Below, piece after piece: positions 44,955 through 54,298 of a DNA stretch of 64,000 nucleotides; within the stretch, counting starts at the first letter, position 1; every line of letters begins with the position of its first letter. The translations under genes were made by a program, and so were the position numbers. Source of the DNA: Enterococcus_K sp051713825 (GTDB taxonomy: Bacteria; Bacillota; Bacilli; Lactobacillales; Enterococcaceae); the NCBI RefSeq assembly GCF_051713825.1, contig NZ_JBIOQR010000001.1, positions 3,950,530-4,014,529 of the forward strand. Reading direction: 5' to 3'. The notes beneath the pieces are model-generated. The model ran no database searches. It saw only the letters and a program-made list of their open reading frames with translations, and was not told where the DNA came from.

Positions 44955-45413
44955 TCAGACAGGAATGACCATATCGATATGGGGAATTCCGTCCTCCAGA
45001 TAAACAGCTGAAGTCACCTCAAACCCAAATGCTTCATAAAAGGGCTGTAGATGCGCTTGAGCACTGATGACAATCGGTTGATTAGGAAAGGTCCTCTTGA
45101 TCCAATCTAGAGTAGATTGAACAATTAGCTTCCCTAATTTTTGCTTACGGTAGACTTCTTTAACAAGCACACGCCCAATATGAACTGCCTCTTCAGTCAG
45201 GTAGACCCGCGTGTAGGCCTGAACATCCTCACTAGTGCCTAAATAGGTATGCCAAGAGTGACGATCCAGCTCATCTACTTCTTGGTAGGGGCAATTTTGT
45301 TCCACAACAAAAACAGCGATTCTTGTTTTAATCATCTCAAAAAACTCCGCTGTGGTTAACTCATCAAATGTTCGAACGTGGTAAGATAATTCTGCCGGCT
45401 GATTATCCTTCAT
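44955..45413 (-). CDS. ElaA-like GNAT acetyltransferase
   Basis: A 152-residue GNAT protein of the ElaA type, with the N-terminal ElaA-like pattern (RIAVFVVEQNCPYQEVDELD) and the acetyl-CoA loop VLVKEVYRKQKLGKLIVQ. Start ATG 45413 (MKDNQPAEL) lies seven bases after AAAGGAG; the longer frame begins with a phenylalanine-rich translation of the ribosome site region and is rejected. Substrate unknown. Confidence 0.85.
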   Translation of the reverse strand: MKDNQPAELSYHVRTFDELTTAEFFEMIKTRIAVFVVEQNCPYQEVDELDRHSWHTYLGTSEDVQAYTRVYLTEEAVHIGRVLVKEVYRKQKLGKLIVQSTLDWIKRTFPNQPIVISAQAHLQPFYEAFGFEVTSAVYLEDGIPHIDMVIPV

Positions 45414-45470
45414 AAAAAAACTCCTTTCAAAAGAAAAAAAGAAGAATGGATTGTGCACCCATTCCCCAAT

Positions 45471-45716
45471 TTATATTGCTTCAGATAAGAATTCGATTTC
45501 GACAGTTCGTGTTAATACGTCAGAATAGCTATATGAAACACGTTCAAAAGAGTTTTCATCAGGATCTAAATCCACTACGAAAACTGAAGGATAAGTCTCT
45601 GTCAGGACACCCTTGCGTTCTGTTTGGCGTTTTCTTCCAGTCTGAGCAACTAACATGATTTCACTACCGATACGACCTTCTAAATCTTTTTTAATCGTTG
45701 CTAAAGTTGTTGGCAT
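45471..45716 (-). CDS. veg: Veg protein
   Basis: An 81-residue beta-barrel-like small protein (TLATIKKDLEGRIGSEIMLVAQTGRKR; GVLTETYPSVFVVDL) that matches Veg of Bacillus, an abundant protein that affects biofilm gene expression there. It is usually next to ispE or ksgA; here it stands between sigH and elaA. Ribosome site is GAGGTGAA. Confidence 0.9.
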   Translation of the reverse strand: MPTTLATIKKDLEGRIGSEIMLVAQTGRKRQTERKGVLTETYPSVFVVDLDPDENSFERVSYSYSDVLTRTVEIEFLSEAI

Positions 45717-45843
45717 AAAAGTTCACCTCATTTACCATAATAGCACATATTATGAAAAATAACAAGTTTACCACAGAAAAAAACCAAATGCAATATTATT
45801 TTCTTTATAAAAAAATGAGGAACTCTTTCCTTATTTTCATTTT

Positions 45844-46410
45844 TCAGTGATAATCATTCATTTGATCCCCTAATTTTTTCTTGGCTCGGTCATACGCACT
45901 CCGAATTTTTTTGCTATCAAGGACATGATGACTAGCAATCTCCTCTAAGCTAGCACCCAAAAGATAGGCACTCATCACCTCTTTTTCAAGCGCTGAAAAA
46001 ATAAACTCATAATTTGCTAAGGCTTCTCTAATTAATAAGTTCTCTAAAGCATACGGTTCTTCATATTGCGTATCTACTAAAAATTCGGCACCCTCTGTTT
46101 CTATTTTTTCTTCTAATGAGACAGACAATTCCATCGTCCGTCTCTTTAATGCATGCTGCTTTCGCAATAAACTTCTGACCCGATTTTCCATTGCACACTT
46201 AAAAAAACTGCCAAACGTGGCTCCGTTGTCTTCCTTGAATGCTTTGACTATTTGATAACAAATAATCTGTCCTTCTTGTAGCCAATCATCCGAATCAAAG
46301 TCTCTAATATAGTATTTTTTTTGCAAGTTATATACGATGGGGCGATATTGATTAAATAACTCGGTGAGCGCATCCTCATTCCCCTCCTTTGCCGCCTGAA
46401 TCAAGTCCAT
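45844..46410 (-). CDS. sigH: SigH/ComX-type alternative sigma factor
   Basis: A 188-residue sigma-70-like factor with region 2 (LFNQYRPIVYNLQKKYYIRDFDSDDWLQEGQIICYQIVKAF) and region 4 (LEKEVMSAYLLGASLEEIASHHVLDSKKIRSAYDRAKKKL). Start ATG 46410 after GGAAGGAG. The order rlmB-yacP-sigH is the same as in Bacillus, supporting the orthology. In relatives it controls competence or stationary-phase genes; targets here are unknown. A dispersed repeat (46688) separates it from yacP. Confidence 0.85.
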   Translation of the reverse strand: MDLIQAAKEGNEDALTELFNQYRPIVYNLQKKYYIRDFDSDDWLQEGQIICYQIVKAFKEDNGATFGSFFKCAMENRVRSLLRKQHALKRRTMELSVSLEEKIETEGAEFLVDTQYEEPYALENLLIREALANYEFIFSALEKEVMSAYLLGASLEEIASHHVLDSKKIRSAYDRAKKKLGDQMNDYH

Positions 46411-46687
46411 AAAAAAACTACTCCTTCCAAATAGTATTTCACAAAGAAGCATACCATCCCATCAAGATAGACAAAATTAACTTACATTTTGTTTATTTTT
46501 CTTTTGACAAACATTCCCTTTTTGGGGAAAGTTTATTTTATTGCTCAATGCCACCTAGTAAGTTTCACCAGAAATCGCTAAAAAAGCATATCTTTATCGT
46601 GCCAAATGGACTTTTTTATGCAAGAGGGAATGATTCCTTTTTTAATCCTGATGGAGCCTCTGCAACTAGTCTATGAACTATTTGTAG

Positions 46688-46850
46688 GAGCAGGTTGAGA
46701 CAGAAATGTTTCACTCCGAGAACCATCTTAAGGTGGCTCACCTATAGAAACTGATGAGATCGGAGTCTTTTTAGGAAGTTGTTGGGAGAAAAACCTAGAG
46801 AAGATAGATTTTCTTCTGTCCCCAACGTTTATTCGGATAATAGGAAGTTG
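46688..46850 (+). repeat. Dispersed intergenic hairpin repeat, copy 5
   Basis: A diverged copy: GAGCAGGTTGAGACAGAAATG, then CACTCCGAGAACC, a private insert, then TTCTTCTGTCCCCAACGTT and TATTCGGATAATAGG. It has the same plus orientation as the other four copies. Confidence 0.6.
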
Positions 46851-46899
46851 CTCTGGATTTTTAATCCTCAGAATATGCACAAGGTCTTTAGCATGAATG

Positions 46900-46951
46900 A
46901 ATAAACCAAACCCTACCACCAACATGCTCAGGTGATAGGGTTCGGTTTATT
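46900..46951. terminator. Terminator of yacP
   Basis: AATAAACCAAACCCTA pairs with TAGGGTTCGGTTTATT with few mismatches; it overlaps the yacP stop codon. Confidence 0.75.
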
Positions 46952-47474
46952 AATCTTTTGATAGATCATCTAGCTTTTGCGAGAGTTTTTTTAATTGCTC
47001 TTCATTCCATGGGGAGTTTCGCCGGAAGTCAATAAAATGCAAATCTTGGCTATCTTGAGCAATCGACTTTTCCGTTTTTTTGATGCTTTTATATAACTCA
47101 TTGGCAGAGGTCCTAAGCGCGCCCTGGGAGAAGACTACCCATTGTTCTGCCAAATCACTAGTCGCAACAGTTACCTGCGTTAAACGCGTATTCAACTCGC
47201 CTGCAATGCGTTCAATATAGCTATCGGCTGTTTCATCTTCCTTGGTAAAAACAACCGACAACTGATACTTTTTATAATTTTGTTGAATCCCCGGAACCAG
47301 CTGCGCATCAAAAACGACAATGATTTTGAGGCCTTCATATTTCGCATAATTCGATAACCGATTTAATAAAGCCTCTCTGGCATCCTCTAATAAATCCTGT
47401 TTTTTCAGCTGCACCAGCTCAGGCCAAGCGCCAATCATATTATAGCCATCGACAATCAACAATTGACTCTTCAT
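46950..47474 (-). CDS. yacP: NYN-domain endoribonuclease (Rae1/YacP)
   Basis: A 174-residue PIN-like NYN-domain protein. Acidic active-site residues are in LLIVDGYNMIGAWPEL (Asp9) and KIIVVFDAQLVPG, and in TVATSDLAEQ. Bacillus Rae1 cuts mRNA in the ribosomal A site. Ribosome site GGAGG; it follows rlmB by five bases, so the two are co-transcribed. Confidence 0.92.
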   Translation of the reverse strand: MKSQLLIVDGYNMIGAWPELVQLKKQDLLEDAREALLNRLSNYAKYEGLKIIVVFDAQLVPGIQQNYKKYQLSVVFTKEDETADSYIERIAGELNTRLTQVTVATSDLAEQWVVFSQGALRTSANELYKSIKKTEKSIAQDSQDLHFIDFRRNSPWNEEQLKKLSQKLDDLSKD

Positions 47475-47479
47475 ATGAA

Positions 47480-48421
47480 TTATCCTCCACGCTTGCGGAA
47501 GACTTCATACATCAACAATCCTGCTGCCACACCCGCATTCAAGCTTTGAACATGCCCTGTCATAGGAATCGTCAATAGTTCATCCACTTCTTTTTTTAAC
47601 CCTTGACTCATGCCCCGGCCTTCATTTCCGATGATCAACGCAATAGCACCCGTCGTATTCCATTTTTGATAATTGGTTCCTTCCATATCGGTTCCAAAAA
47701 CCCAAAAGTTTTTCTCTTTCAATTCTTGAACCGCCTGTGAAAGATTGGTTACACGAGCAATCGGAACATGTTCGACCGCGCCCGTTGATGCTTTGGTGAC
47801 AACCGGCGTAATTCCCACCGCACGATGTTTAGGAATAATCACACCCGTCACACCACTCGCATCTGCCGTTCGTAAAATGGAGCCAAAATTATGAGGATCT
47901 TCCAAACTATCTAGAATTAAAAAGAACGGTTCTTCCTCTTTACTCCCCACCTCTAAAAGCTCTTCTAATGAAAGATATTCGTAAGGCGTAATCGCTAAAA
48001 CGATTCCTTGGTGAACACCATGATCACTCAATGTATCTAACTTTTGTTTAGGTACCCACTTAACAGGAACGGCTTGTTCTTTCGCTAATTCTTTCAACTC
48101 ATCGATTTTTTCACCACGAGCATCCTCTTGTAAAAATAACTTATTGCCCCGTCCCTGCTGCAACGCTTCAACTGTTGCATGAAAACCAAAGACAAAATTA
48201 TCCGCTAACTCTTCAGAAGTTCCGACACCTTCAAATGCTGTAGCTGCTCCCACGTGTTTGCGCGTCTCTTTACCATATCCTCGTGACTCATTCTTTGAAG
48301 GGCGAAATTCATTTTTTCGGCTCCCTTCTTTGCTACGTTTTGCTACGAAGGATTTTCCCTCTTTGCCTTTACTTTTAGCTGAGAATTTCTCACGTGAATT
48401 CTTCCCCCGCTCATTTTTCAT
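47480..48421 (-). CDS. rlmB: 23S rRNA (guanosine-2'-O)-methyltransferase, RlmB type
   Basis: A 313-residue SpoU-class (SPOUT) methyltransferase. A very basic, low-complexity N-terminal extension (about 1-65, KGKEGKSFVAKRSKEGSRKN) precedes the substrate-binding domain (FVFGFHATVEALQQG) and the knotted catalytic domain (LDSLEDPHNFGSILRTADASG; IGNEGRGMS; IPMTGHVQSLNAGVAAG). The target is inferred to be G2251 in the peptidyl-transferase loop. The start overlaps the stop of mrnC by four bases. Confidence 0.93.
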   Translation of the reverse strand: MKNERGKNSREKFSAKSKGKEGKSFVAKRSKEGSRKNEFRPSKNESRGYGKETRKHVGAATAFEGVGTSEELADNFVFGFHATVEALQQGRGNKLFLQEDARGEKIDELKELAKEQAVPVKWVPKQKLDTLSDHGVHQGIVLAITPYEYLSLEELLEVGSKEEEPFFLILDSLEDPHNFGSILRTADASGVTGVIIPKHRAVGITPVVTKASTGAVEHVPIARVTNLSQAVQELKEKNFWVFGTDMEGTNYQKWNTTGAIALIIGNEGRGMSQGLKKEVDELLTIPMTGHVQSLNAGVAAGLLMYEVFRKRGG

Positions 48422-48810
48422 TCCTTTTCACCGACTTTCTTTATACACCAGTCAACAAGCTCTTTCACACGTTCTTCTTGTTTGGTTAAATGAAGATACC
48501 CCATCAATGCTTCAAACCCTGTTGCCACGCGATAAGTTGTAATATCCGCATTTTTGGCACTCGTATGACTCTTCGCATTTCTACCTCGTTTATAAAACAA
48601 TTCTTCTTCTTCGCTCAACATCCCTTGGGCCAAAATCTCTTGCATCAACATCGCTTGTGCCTTTGCTGAAACATAGTGTGTCGCCGTCTTATGAAGCTGA
48701 TTGGGTTTTGTTAAGCCTTGTTCAACCAAAAAATCTCGAATATAAATCTCATAAATTGCATCACCAACGTATGCCAGTGCTAAACCATTTAATTGGGTGT
48801 GGTCTCTCAT
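48418..48810 (-). CDS. mrnC: Mini-ribonuclease 3
   Basis: A 130-residue RNase III catalytic domain without the double-stranded RNA-binding domain (LNGLALAYVGDAIYEIYIRDFL, with acidic catalytic residues; the basic KRGRNAKSHTSAKNADI loop). It matures 23S rRNA ends in Bacillota. ATG 48810 is chosen (GGAGAAG upstream), overlapping the cysS stop by four bases. Order cysE-cysS-mrnC-rlmB-yacP. Confidence 0.94.
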   Translation of the reverse strand: MRDHTQLNGLALAYVGDAIYEIYIRDFLVEQGLTKPNQLHKTATHYVSAKAQAMLMQEILAQGMLSEEEELFYKRGRNAKSHTSAKNADITTYRVATGFEALMGYLHLTKQEERVKELVDWCIKKVGEKE

Positions 48811-50216
48811 AGTTCTCTTCTCCATCTCGTTCCTTGTGGGGTATCCTCTAAGATAATCCCCTGTTCTTTTAATTGGTCACGGATTTCATCACTTCGGGCA
48901 AAGTCACGACTTTTTCTCGCTTGAATCCGTTCTTCAATCAACTGGTCAACCTCTTCATCTAACAATTCATCAGAAACAAAAACAAGCCCAAAAACTGACA
49001 ACCATTGACGATATTTTTCTATACCGAAAGATAAAACAGCTGCCGAAACCACTTCAGCCTCACTATACGTATTCAACCACTTCGCCAGCTCATACACAAG
49101 CGTTATGCCGTTTGCTGCATTAAAGTCGTCATCCATTTCTGCGACAAACCGTTCCTCAAGAGCCGCTAATTCTTGCAACTTTTGCTCCTCTTCTGCCACG
49201 TCTACAGCTGTTGCCAAACGGAATAAGCTATTTTCGTAAGCCGTTCGAAGTTTTTGTAGGTTTGTTGCCGCCTCTTTTAACGTGGTTTCACTGTAGCGAA
49301 TCGGACGGCGATACTGTGTTGTCGCCATGAAAAAACGTAACACCTGTGGATCGATTTTCTTAACCAACTCATGCACAGTCACAAAATTCCCTAAAGATTT
49401 GCTCATCTTCTCATCATCATCGCCAATCGTGACATAACCGTTATGCATCCAGTAATTCGCAAATTTTTTGCCAGTTTTGGCCTCACTTTGCGCAATTTCA
49501 TTCTCGTGGTGAGGAAATTCCAAATCCTGACCGCCACCATGAATATCTATCGTTTCACCCAAATGTTTGGTTGCCATGACCGAGCATTCAATATGCCAGC
49601 CTGGACGTCCAGAACCCCAAGGAGCATCCCAGGAAATTTCCTCTGGTTTGGCTGATTTCCACAAAGCAAAATCTAATGGGTCCTCTTTTAACTGTTGTTC
49701 TGCGCCCATCCGCTGACTCGCTCCAACCTCAAGCTCATCAACTGACTGATCACTTAGCTGACCATAATGCTCAAATTTACGCGTCCGATAATAGACGTCA
49801 CCTGATGATTCGTAGGCATAGCCCTTTTCAATCAGCACTTGAATAAACGTAATGATGTCTGACATATGATCCATAACTCGCGGATGCAAAGTTGCTGGCA
49901 AAACATTCAAAGCCTTTGTATCCTCTTTGAAGGCTTCAATAAAACGCTCCGCCACTTCTGGCGCTGTCAGATTTAATTCTTTTGCCGTGCGAATAATTTT
50001 ATCATCAACATCTGTAAAATTAGAAACATAGTTGACCTCATATCCGCGATAATCAAAATAGCGACGAATCGTGTCAAATGCAATCGTGCTTCGAGCGTTG
50101 CCGATATGAATATAGTTATAAACGGTCGGGCCACACACGTACATGCTAACCTTATTTTTTTCTATTGGTTGAAAAGTTTCCTTTTCTCTCGTTAATGTAT
50201 TATAAATTTGAATCAT
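48807..50216 (-). CDS. cysS: Cysteinyl-tRNA synthetase
   Basis: A 469-residue class I synthetase with the zinc-binding CGPTVYNYIHIGNAR (HIGH motif HIGN), ECSVM with the second zinc cysteine, HHENEIAQ, and the KMSKSLGN loop. It overlaps cysE by four bases. Expression of cysE-cysS should be governed by the cysteine T-box upstream of cysE. Confidence 0.97.
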   Translation of the reverse strand: MIQIYNTLTREKETFQPIEKNKVSMYVCGPTVYNYIHIGNARSTIAFDTIRRYFDYRGYEVNYVSNFTDVDDKIIRTAKELNLTAPEVAERFIEAFKEDTKALNVLPATLHPRVMDHMSDIITFIQVLIEKGYAYESSGDVYYRTRKFEHYGQLSDQSVDELEVGASQRMGAEQQLKEDPLDFALWKSAKPEEISWDAPWGSGRPGWHIECSVMATKHLGETIDIHGGGQDLEFPHHENEIAQSEAKTGKKFANYWMHNGYVTIGDDDEKMSKSLGNFVTVHELVKKIDPQVLRFFMATTQYRRPIRYSETTLKEAATNLQKLRTAYENSLFRLATAVDVAEEEQKLQELAALEERFVAEMDDDFNAANGITLVYELAKWLNTYSEAEVVSAAVLSFGIEKYRQWLSVFGLVFVSDELLDEEVDQLIEERIQARKSRDFARSDEIRDQLKEQGIILEDTPQGTRWRREL

Positions 50217-50758
50217 TTAAGCTCCTCGCCTTCCTTAACCTTTTCCCCTTTGATACGAACAATTTTAGCTGGAATTCCAACCGCGGTTGCACGGTCAGGA
50301 ACGTCCTTAATCACGACAGCACTCGCTCCTACTTTGGCATACTCGCCAATTGTAATCGGGCCAAGTACTTGAGCATTCGCTGAAACTAGCGCACCTTTTT
50401 TAACTGTTGGATGGCGCTTGCCGTGATCCTTTCCCGTACCACCTAATGTCACGCCATGAAAAAGGACGACCCCTTCTTCAATCACCGCTGTCTCGCCAAT
50501 CACCACGCCCATCCCATGGTCTATAAACACACCCGCTGCAATTTGAGCGCCAGGATGAATCTCAATCCCCGTAATAAACCGCCAAAATTGTGCGTGTAGT
50601 TTCGCTAATAAGTAAAGGTGATGTCGATGAAGAAAATGTGAGACCCGATGCCAAAACAATGCGTGAAAGCCTGGATACGTTAAAACAATTTCCATCGTTG
50701 ATCGAGCAGCCGGATCATTCTTTTTTGCCGCTTTAATCCCTTGTTTAAACCAACCCAT
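50213..50758 (-). CDS. cysE: Serine O-acetyltransferase
   Basis: A 181-residue hexapeptide-repeat acyltransferase that makes O-acetylserine for cysteine synthesis. It has the helical N-terminus (MGWFKQGIKAAKKNDPAARSTMEIVLTYPG) and the left-handed helix with active histidines (IDHGMGVVIGETAVIEEGVVLFHGVTLGGTGK). ATG 50758 lies just after AAAGGAG; the longer frame to 50830 is rejected. It is the first gene of the T-box-controlled cysE-cysS operon. Confidence 0.95.
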   Translation of the reverse strand: MGWFKQGIKAAKKNDPAARSTMEIVLTYPGFHALFWHRVSHFLHRHHLYLLAKLHAQFWRFITGIEIHPGAQIAAGVFIDHGMGVVIGETAVIEEGVVLFHGVTLGGTGKDHGKRHPTVKKGALVSANAQVLGPITIGEYAKVGASAVVIKDVPDRATAVGIPAKIVRIKGEKVKEGEELK

Positions 50759-50954
50759 CTTCAAACTCCTTTCTAATCTGAGTCTGGGGCAAAATACTTT
50801 TTTTGAAGGAAATATACTACGTCTGACCACTTAGACCACTTGCGAACCTAACTCGTTTCTTCCTTCAAGCTTCTTCAAATTTTCCTTTTTCCCCATACGT
50901 TTATCTGATTTATCAATTCTTTCATCTAAAAAGTAAACAATCTATACTGCAAAC

Positions 50955-51180
50955 AAAAAATGCGTCTTTTAAATAAGTTTCCTTATCTAAAAGACGCATT
51001 TTATGCGTGGTTCCACTTTTTTTTACAATCACCTAAATAAACGGCAATTGCCTCGATGTGCGTAACGAACACTACCCGTTTTGAGCTACTATCGTCAGAT
51101 TCGCTCAAACCACTTCCAGAGGCATTTCACAAAAATAGACTAACTGTTTGCAGCCACCACAGTCTCTCTGAAAATCTAAT
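50955..51180 (-). ncRNA. Cysteine T-box riboswitch upstream of cysE-cysS
   Basis: Read on the minus strand it has the stem I signature AGAGAGACTGTGGTGGCTGC, a specifier region GAAATGCC with the Cys codon TGC (51122-51124), and the T-box AAGTGGAACCACGC. A terminator follows, in which AATGCGTCTTTTAGATAAG pairs with TTATTTAAAAGACGCATT, ending in TTTTTT (about 50957-51003). Uncharged tRNA-Cys should favour the antiterminator. It lies between gltX and cysE, so cysES is regulated apart from gltX. Confidence 0.9.
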
Positions 51181-51211
51181 TTTTGTTACTTCATTCTGTT
51201 CATTGTGTTTT

Positions 51212-52669
51212 TTAAAGAACTTTATTTAAATGATCTAAAGCTTTTTCTTTTCCTAATAATTCAATTGTTTCGCCTAATTCTGGCCCATGCATTTGGCCTG
51301 ACACAGCCACACGAATTGGCATGAATAGGTTTTTCCCTTTGACACCCGTTTCTTTTTGAACGGCTTTAATCGCCGCTTTAATACTTGGTACATCAACCAC
51401 CTCTAAAGCTTCTAGTTGTGCTTTAAAGCTATGCAAAACAGTTGGGACAGTTTCCCCTGCTAAAACTTCTTTAGCCGCTTCATCTAAAACTGGGTGTTCA
51501 ATGAAAAATAAGTTAGAGACTTCAACGATTTCTTCTGCATAACTCATTTGTGGTTGATATAAGCTCACGACTTTTTGCAACCATTCTAATTTTTCAGGAG
51601 TTAACTCTTTTTCAATTCGACCATTCTCTACAAGATATGGAAGACACATCTCTGTTAACACAGCTAAATCCATTTCTTTCATATAATGATTGTTCACCCA
51701 TTCTAATTTCTTCGCATCAAAGGCCGCGGGTGACTTGCTCAAACGATTTGGATCAAACATTTTTATTAATTCATCTTGTGAGAATAGCTCATCTTCGCCC
51801 ACTGGTGACCAACCTAGCAATGCAATAAAGTTAAACATCGCTTCAGGTAAGTACCCTAATTCACGATACTGTTCGATAAATTGAAGAATTGATTCGTCTC
51901 TCTTGCTTAGTTTTTTCCCAGTCTCTGTGTTGATAATTAACGTCATGTGACCAAATACAGGAGGTGTCCAGCCGAATGCATCGTAAACCATCAATTGCTT
52001 CGGTGTATTAGCAATATGGTCATCGCCGCGCAATACGTGGCTGATCTTCATCATGTGGTCATCGACAGCTACCGCAAAATTGTATGTTGGCATACCATCG
52101 CGTTTTTGAATAACGAAGTCGCCACCAACATTGTCTGATTCAAAAACAATCTCGCCCTTAACCATATCTTCAAATGCAAAAGAAGAGTTTCTAGGGACTC
52201 TGAAACGAATCACTGGTTCTAATCCTTGTGCTTCTTTTTCTGCTTGTTCGAAAGGAGATAGGTTGGCACATTTTCCTGAATAATGAGGCATTTCGCCACG
52301 CGCACGTTGCGCTTCACGTTCAGCTTCCAACTCATCTTCTGTACAGTAACATTTGTAGGCGTGGTTGCTCGCTAATAATTGATCAATTAGTGGTTGATAA
52401 ATTTCTCTTCGTTCTGATTGACGGTAAGGACCATATTCACCAGGATTTTCAGGAGACTCATCCCAATCCATTCCTAACCAAGCTAAGTTCTCTAATTGGC
52501 TTTTTTCGCCATCTTCAATATTTCTCTTTTGGTCAGTATCTTCAATTCGAATAATAAAATCTCCATCATTGTGACGGGCAAATAAATAGTTGAATAATGC
52601 TGTTCGGGCATTTCCAATGTGTAGATGACCGGTTGGACTTGGTGCATAACGTACACGTACTTTAGTCAT
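51212..52669 (-). CDS. gltX: Glutamyl-tRNA synthetase
   Basis: A 485-residue class I synthetase with RYAPSPTGHLHIGNARTALF (HIGH motif HIGN) and the KLSKRD loop near residue 255. It charges tRNA-Glu, and in most Gram-positives also tRNA-Gln before amidation. ATG 52669 behind GGAAGAAT. The order yacL-gltX-cysE matches Bacillus except that ispD-ispF are missing between yacL and gltX, as expected for a group that relies on mevalonate. Confidence 0.97.
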   Translation of the reverse strand: MTKVRVRYAPSPTGHLHIGNARTALFNYLFARHNDGDFIIRIEDTDQKRNIEDGEKSQLENLAWLGMDWDESPENPGEYGPYRQSERREIYQPLIDQLLASNHAYKCYCTEDELEAEREAQRARGEMPHYSGKCANLSPFEQAEKEAQGLEPVIRFRVPRNSSFAFEDMVKGEIVFESDNVGGDFVIQKRDGMPTYNFAVAVDDHMMKISHVLRGDDHIANTPKQLMVYDAFGWTPPVFGHMTLIINTETGKKLSKRDESILQFIEQYRELGYLPEAMFNFIALLGWSPVGEDELFSQDELIKMFDPNRLSKSPAAFDAKKLEWVNNHYMKEMDLAVLTEMCLPYLVENGRIEKELTPEKLEWLQKVVSLYQPQMSYAEEIVEVSNLFFIEHPVLDEAAKEVLAGETVPTVLHSFKAQLEALEVVDVPSIKAAIKAVQKETGVKGKNLFMPIRVAVSGQMHGPELGETIELLGKEKALDHLNKVL

Positions 52670-52915
52670 AATTCTTCCTCTTTCCTTACGCTTCTCTATG
52701 CTGTTTATAGAGAAGTAGATTTGTCAATAACCCACCATTGTCTCTATTTTTCTCAAGCAAATAACACGAAAACAATGACCAATATTTGGGGGAGTTGTTC
52801 CATCATTTTTTTGCCTGATTCTCTTTAGCTGTGGTTGGCTGTTCAGCTAAAATTGTACAATCAATCAGCCGATTAGTAAAGCTTAAGTCGTCTGAGTTTT
52901 TGACTATTTACAAGA

Positions 52916-54055
52916 TTATTTCTCTTTTTTATTCGAAGCACCCTTTTCGTTATCGATTCCTCGACCCGAATGTGCGGGTTTTGCAAAAATCATTCGTCCA
53001 GCAGCTGTTTGAAGTGCGCTTGTCACCACCACTTGAATTCGTTCATTCATGTAATGTTGACCATCTTCGACTACAATCATTGTGCCATCGTCTAGATAAG
53101 CAACCCCTTGTTGGCGCTCTGTTCCAGCTTTAACCAATAGAACCTCCATCGTCTCACCAGGAATGACGACTGGTTTTACAGCATTAGCTAGTGCATTAAT
53201 ATTTAATACAGGAACATTTTGAAACTCTGAAACCTTGTTCAAATTGTAGTCATTGGTAACAACAACACCATCTAAAAGCTTCGCTAATTTGATGAGCTTA
53301 CTATCAACCTCTGCAATATCCTCAAAGTCGCCATCATACATTTCAACGCTGATGCCCTCTTCTTTTTGCAAAGAATTAAGAATATCCAAGCCGCGACGAC
53401 CTCGTACTCGTTTCAAACTATCACCGGAATCAGCAATATACTGTAACTCATATAAGACAAAGTTAGGAATTAAAATAACTCCCTCTAAAAATCCTGACTT
53501 CGCAATATCATAAATGCGGCCATCAATGATGACACTCGTATCCAAAATTTTGTATTTGTGGAAATGATCCTCCACTTTTCGATCAAGTAGTTGGCTTTCA
53601 GGTGTTGTTTCCATCTTTTTCTGCTTTGGTGTAAAGATTCTCTTCCACTCGTCAATTCTTGTTGTCCCCATCCGAAAGCCTAGATAACCTAGAATAATCA
53701 TTAGGAGAATCGGAACCACACTGTTGATAACGGGAATATCTAAATTGTATAGCGGGGTGGATAAAATAACCCCCAATGTCAATCCAATAATCGCACCAAC
53801 TGCACCAAATAAAAGGTACGTCAGGCTCACTTCACTTAATTTTGTTTCAATGCTTCTTAACCCTGTCACAATATATTTTGCCAATAGTAAAGATAATAAA
53901 AAGAAAATAAGTGCACCAAGCAAACTATTAACTAAATAATTATTGAGCCAGCTATTATTGTCATATCCTAAAGCTGTCCAAGCAGTTGGTAAAAATGAAA
54001 TCCCCAAGCTTGCACCAGCAATAATCATTAACAAAGTAATTACTCGTTTCTGCAT
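52916..54055 (-). CDS. yacL: PIN/TRAM-domain membrane protein
   Basis: A 379-residue protein with four N-terminal transmembrane helices (about 5-115), a PIN nuclease-like domain (KILDTSVIIDGRIYDIAKSGF; TNDYNLNKVSEFQNV) and a C-terminal TRAM domain (IPGETMEVLLVKAGTERQQGVAYLDDGTMIVVEDG). Family members are predicted membrane-tethered ribonucleases. ATG 54055 is used because GGAGG ends seven bases upstream. Follows radA as in most Bacillota. Confidence 0.9.
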   Translation of the reverse strand: MQKRVITLLMIIAGASLGISFLPTAWTALGYDNNSWLNNYLVNSLLGALIFFLLSLLLAKYIVTGLRSIETKLSEVSLTYLLFGAVGAIIGLTLGVILSTPLYNLDIPVINSVVPILLMIILGYLGFRMGTTRIDEWKRIFTPKQKKMETTPESQLLDRKVEDHFHKYKILDTSVIIDGRIYDIAKSGFLEGVILIPNFVLYELQYIADSGDSLKRVRGRRGLDILNSLQKEEGISVEMYDGDFEDIAEVDSKLIKLAKLLDGVVVTNDYNLNKVSEFQNVPVLNINALANAVKPVVIPGETMEVLLVKAGTERQQGVAYLDDGTMIVVEDGQHYMNERIQVVVTSALQTAAGRMIFAKPAHSGRGIDNEKGASNKKEK

Positions 54056-54298
54056 CTTCATCCCTCCAGTTTATTTTTTTGTTTTTTAACCTTCTATTTC
54101 TCATTAGTTGGCGGAGCAAGCGAGTATTTCAATTGCTCCACCAACCTATCACTCATTTTTGAAGCCTCACTAGTAAGAGAAACATTTCAACTAGATCTTG
54201 ATGTTTTCTGTCGCACTTTCGTTTAGACAACTCGCTCTAACAAGGTCTTCAGCCGTTTAACTACGTCATGTGGTCTCTGAATAAACTAAACTCCCTAA

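Noticed and set aside
46728..46925. 65-codon minus-strand frame near yacP
   Set aside because: It overlaps dispersed repeat copy 5 and the terminator; no ribosome site.
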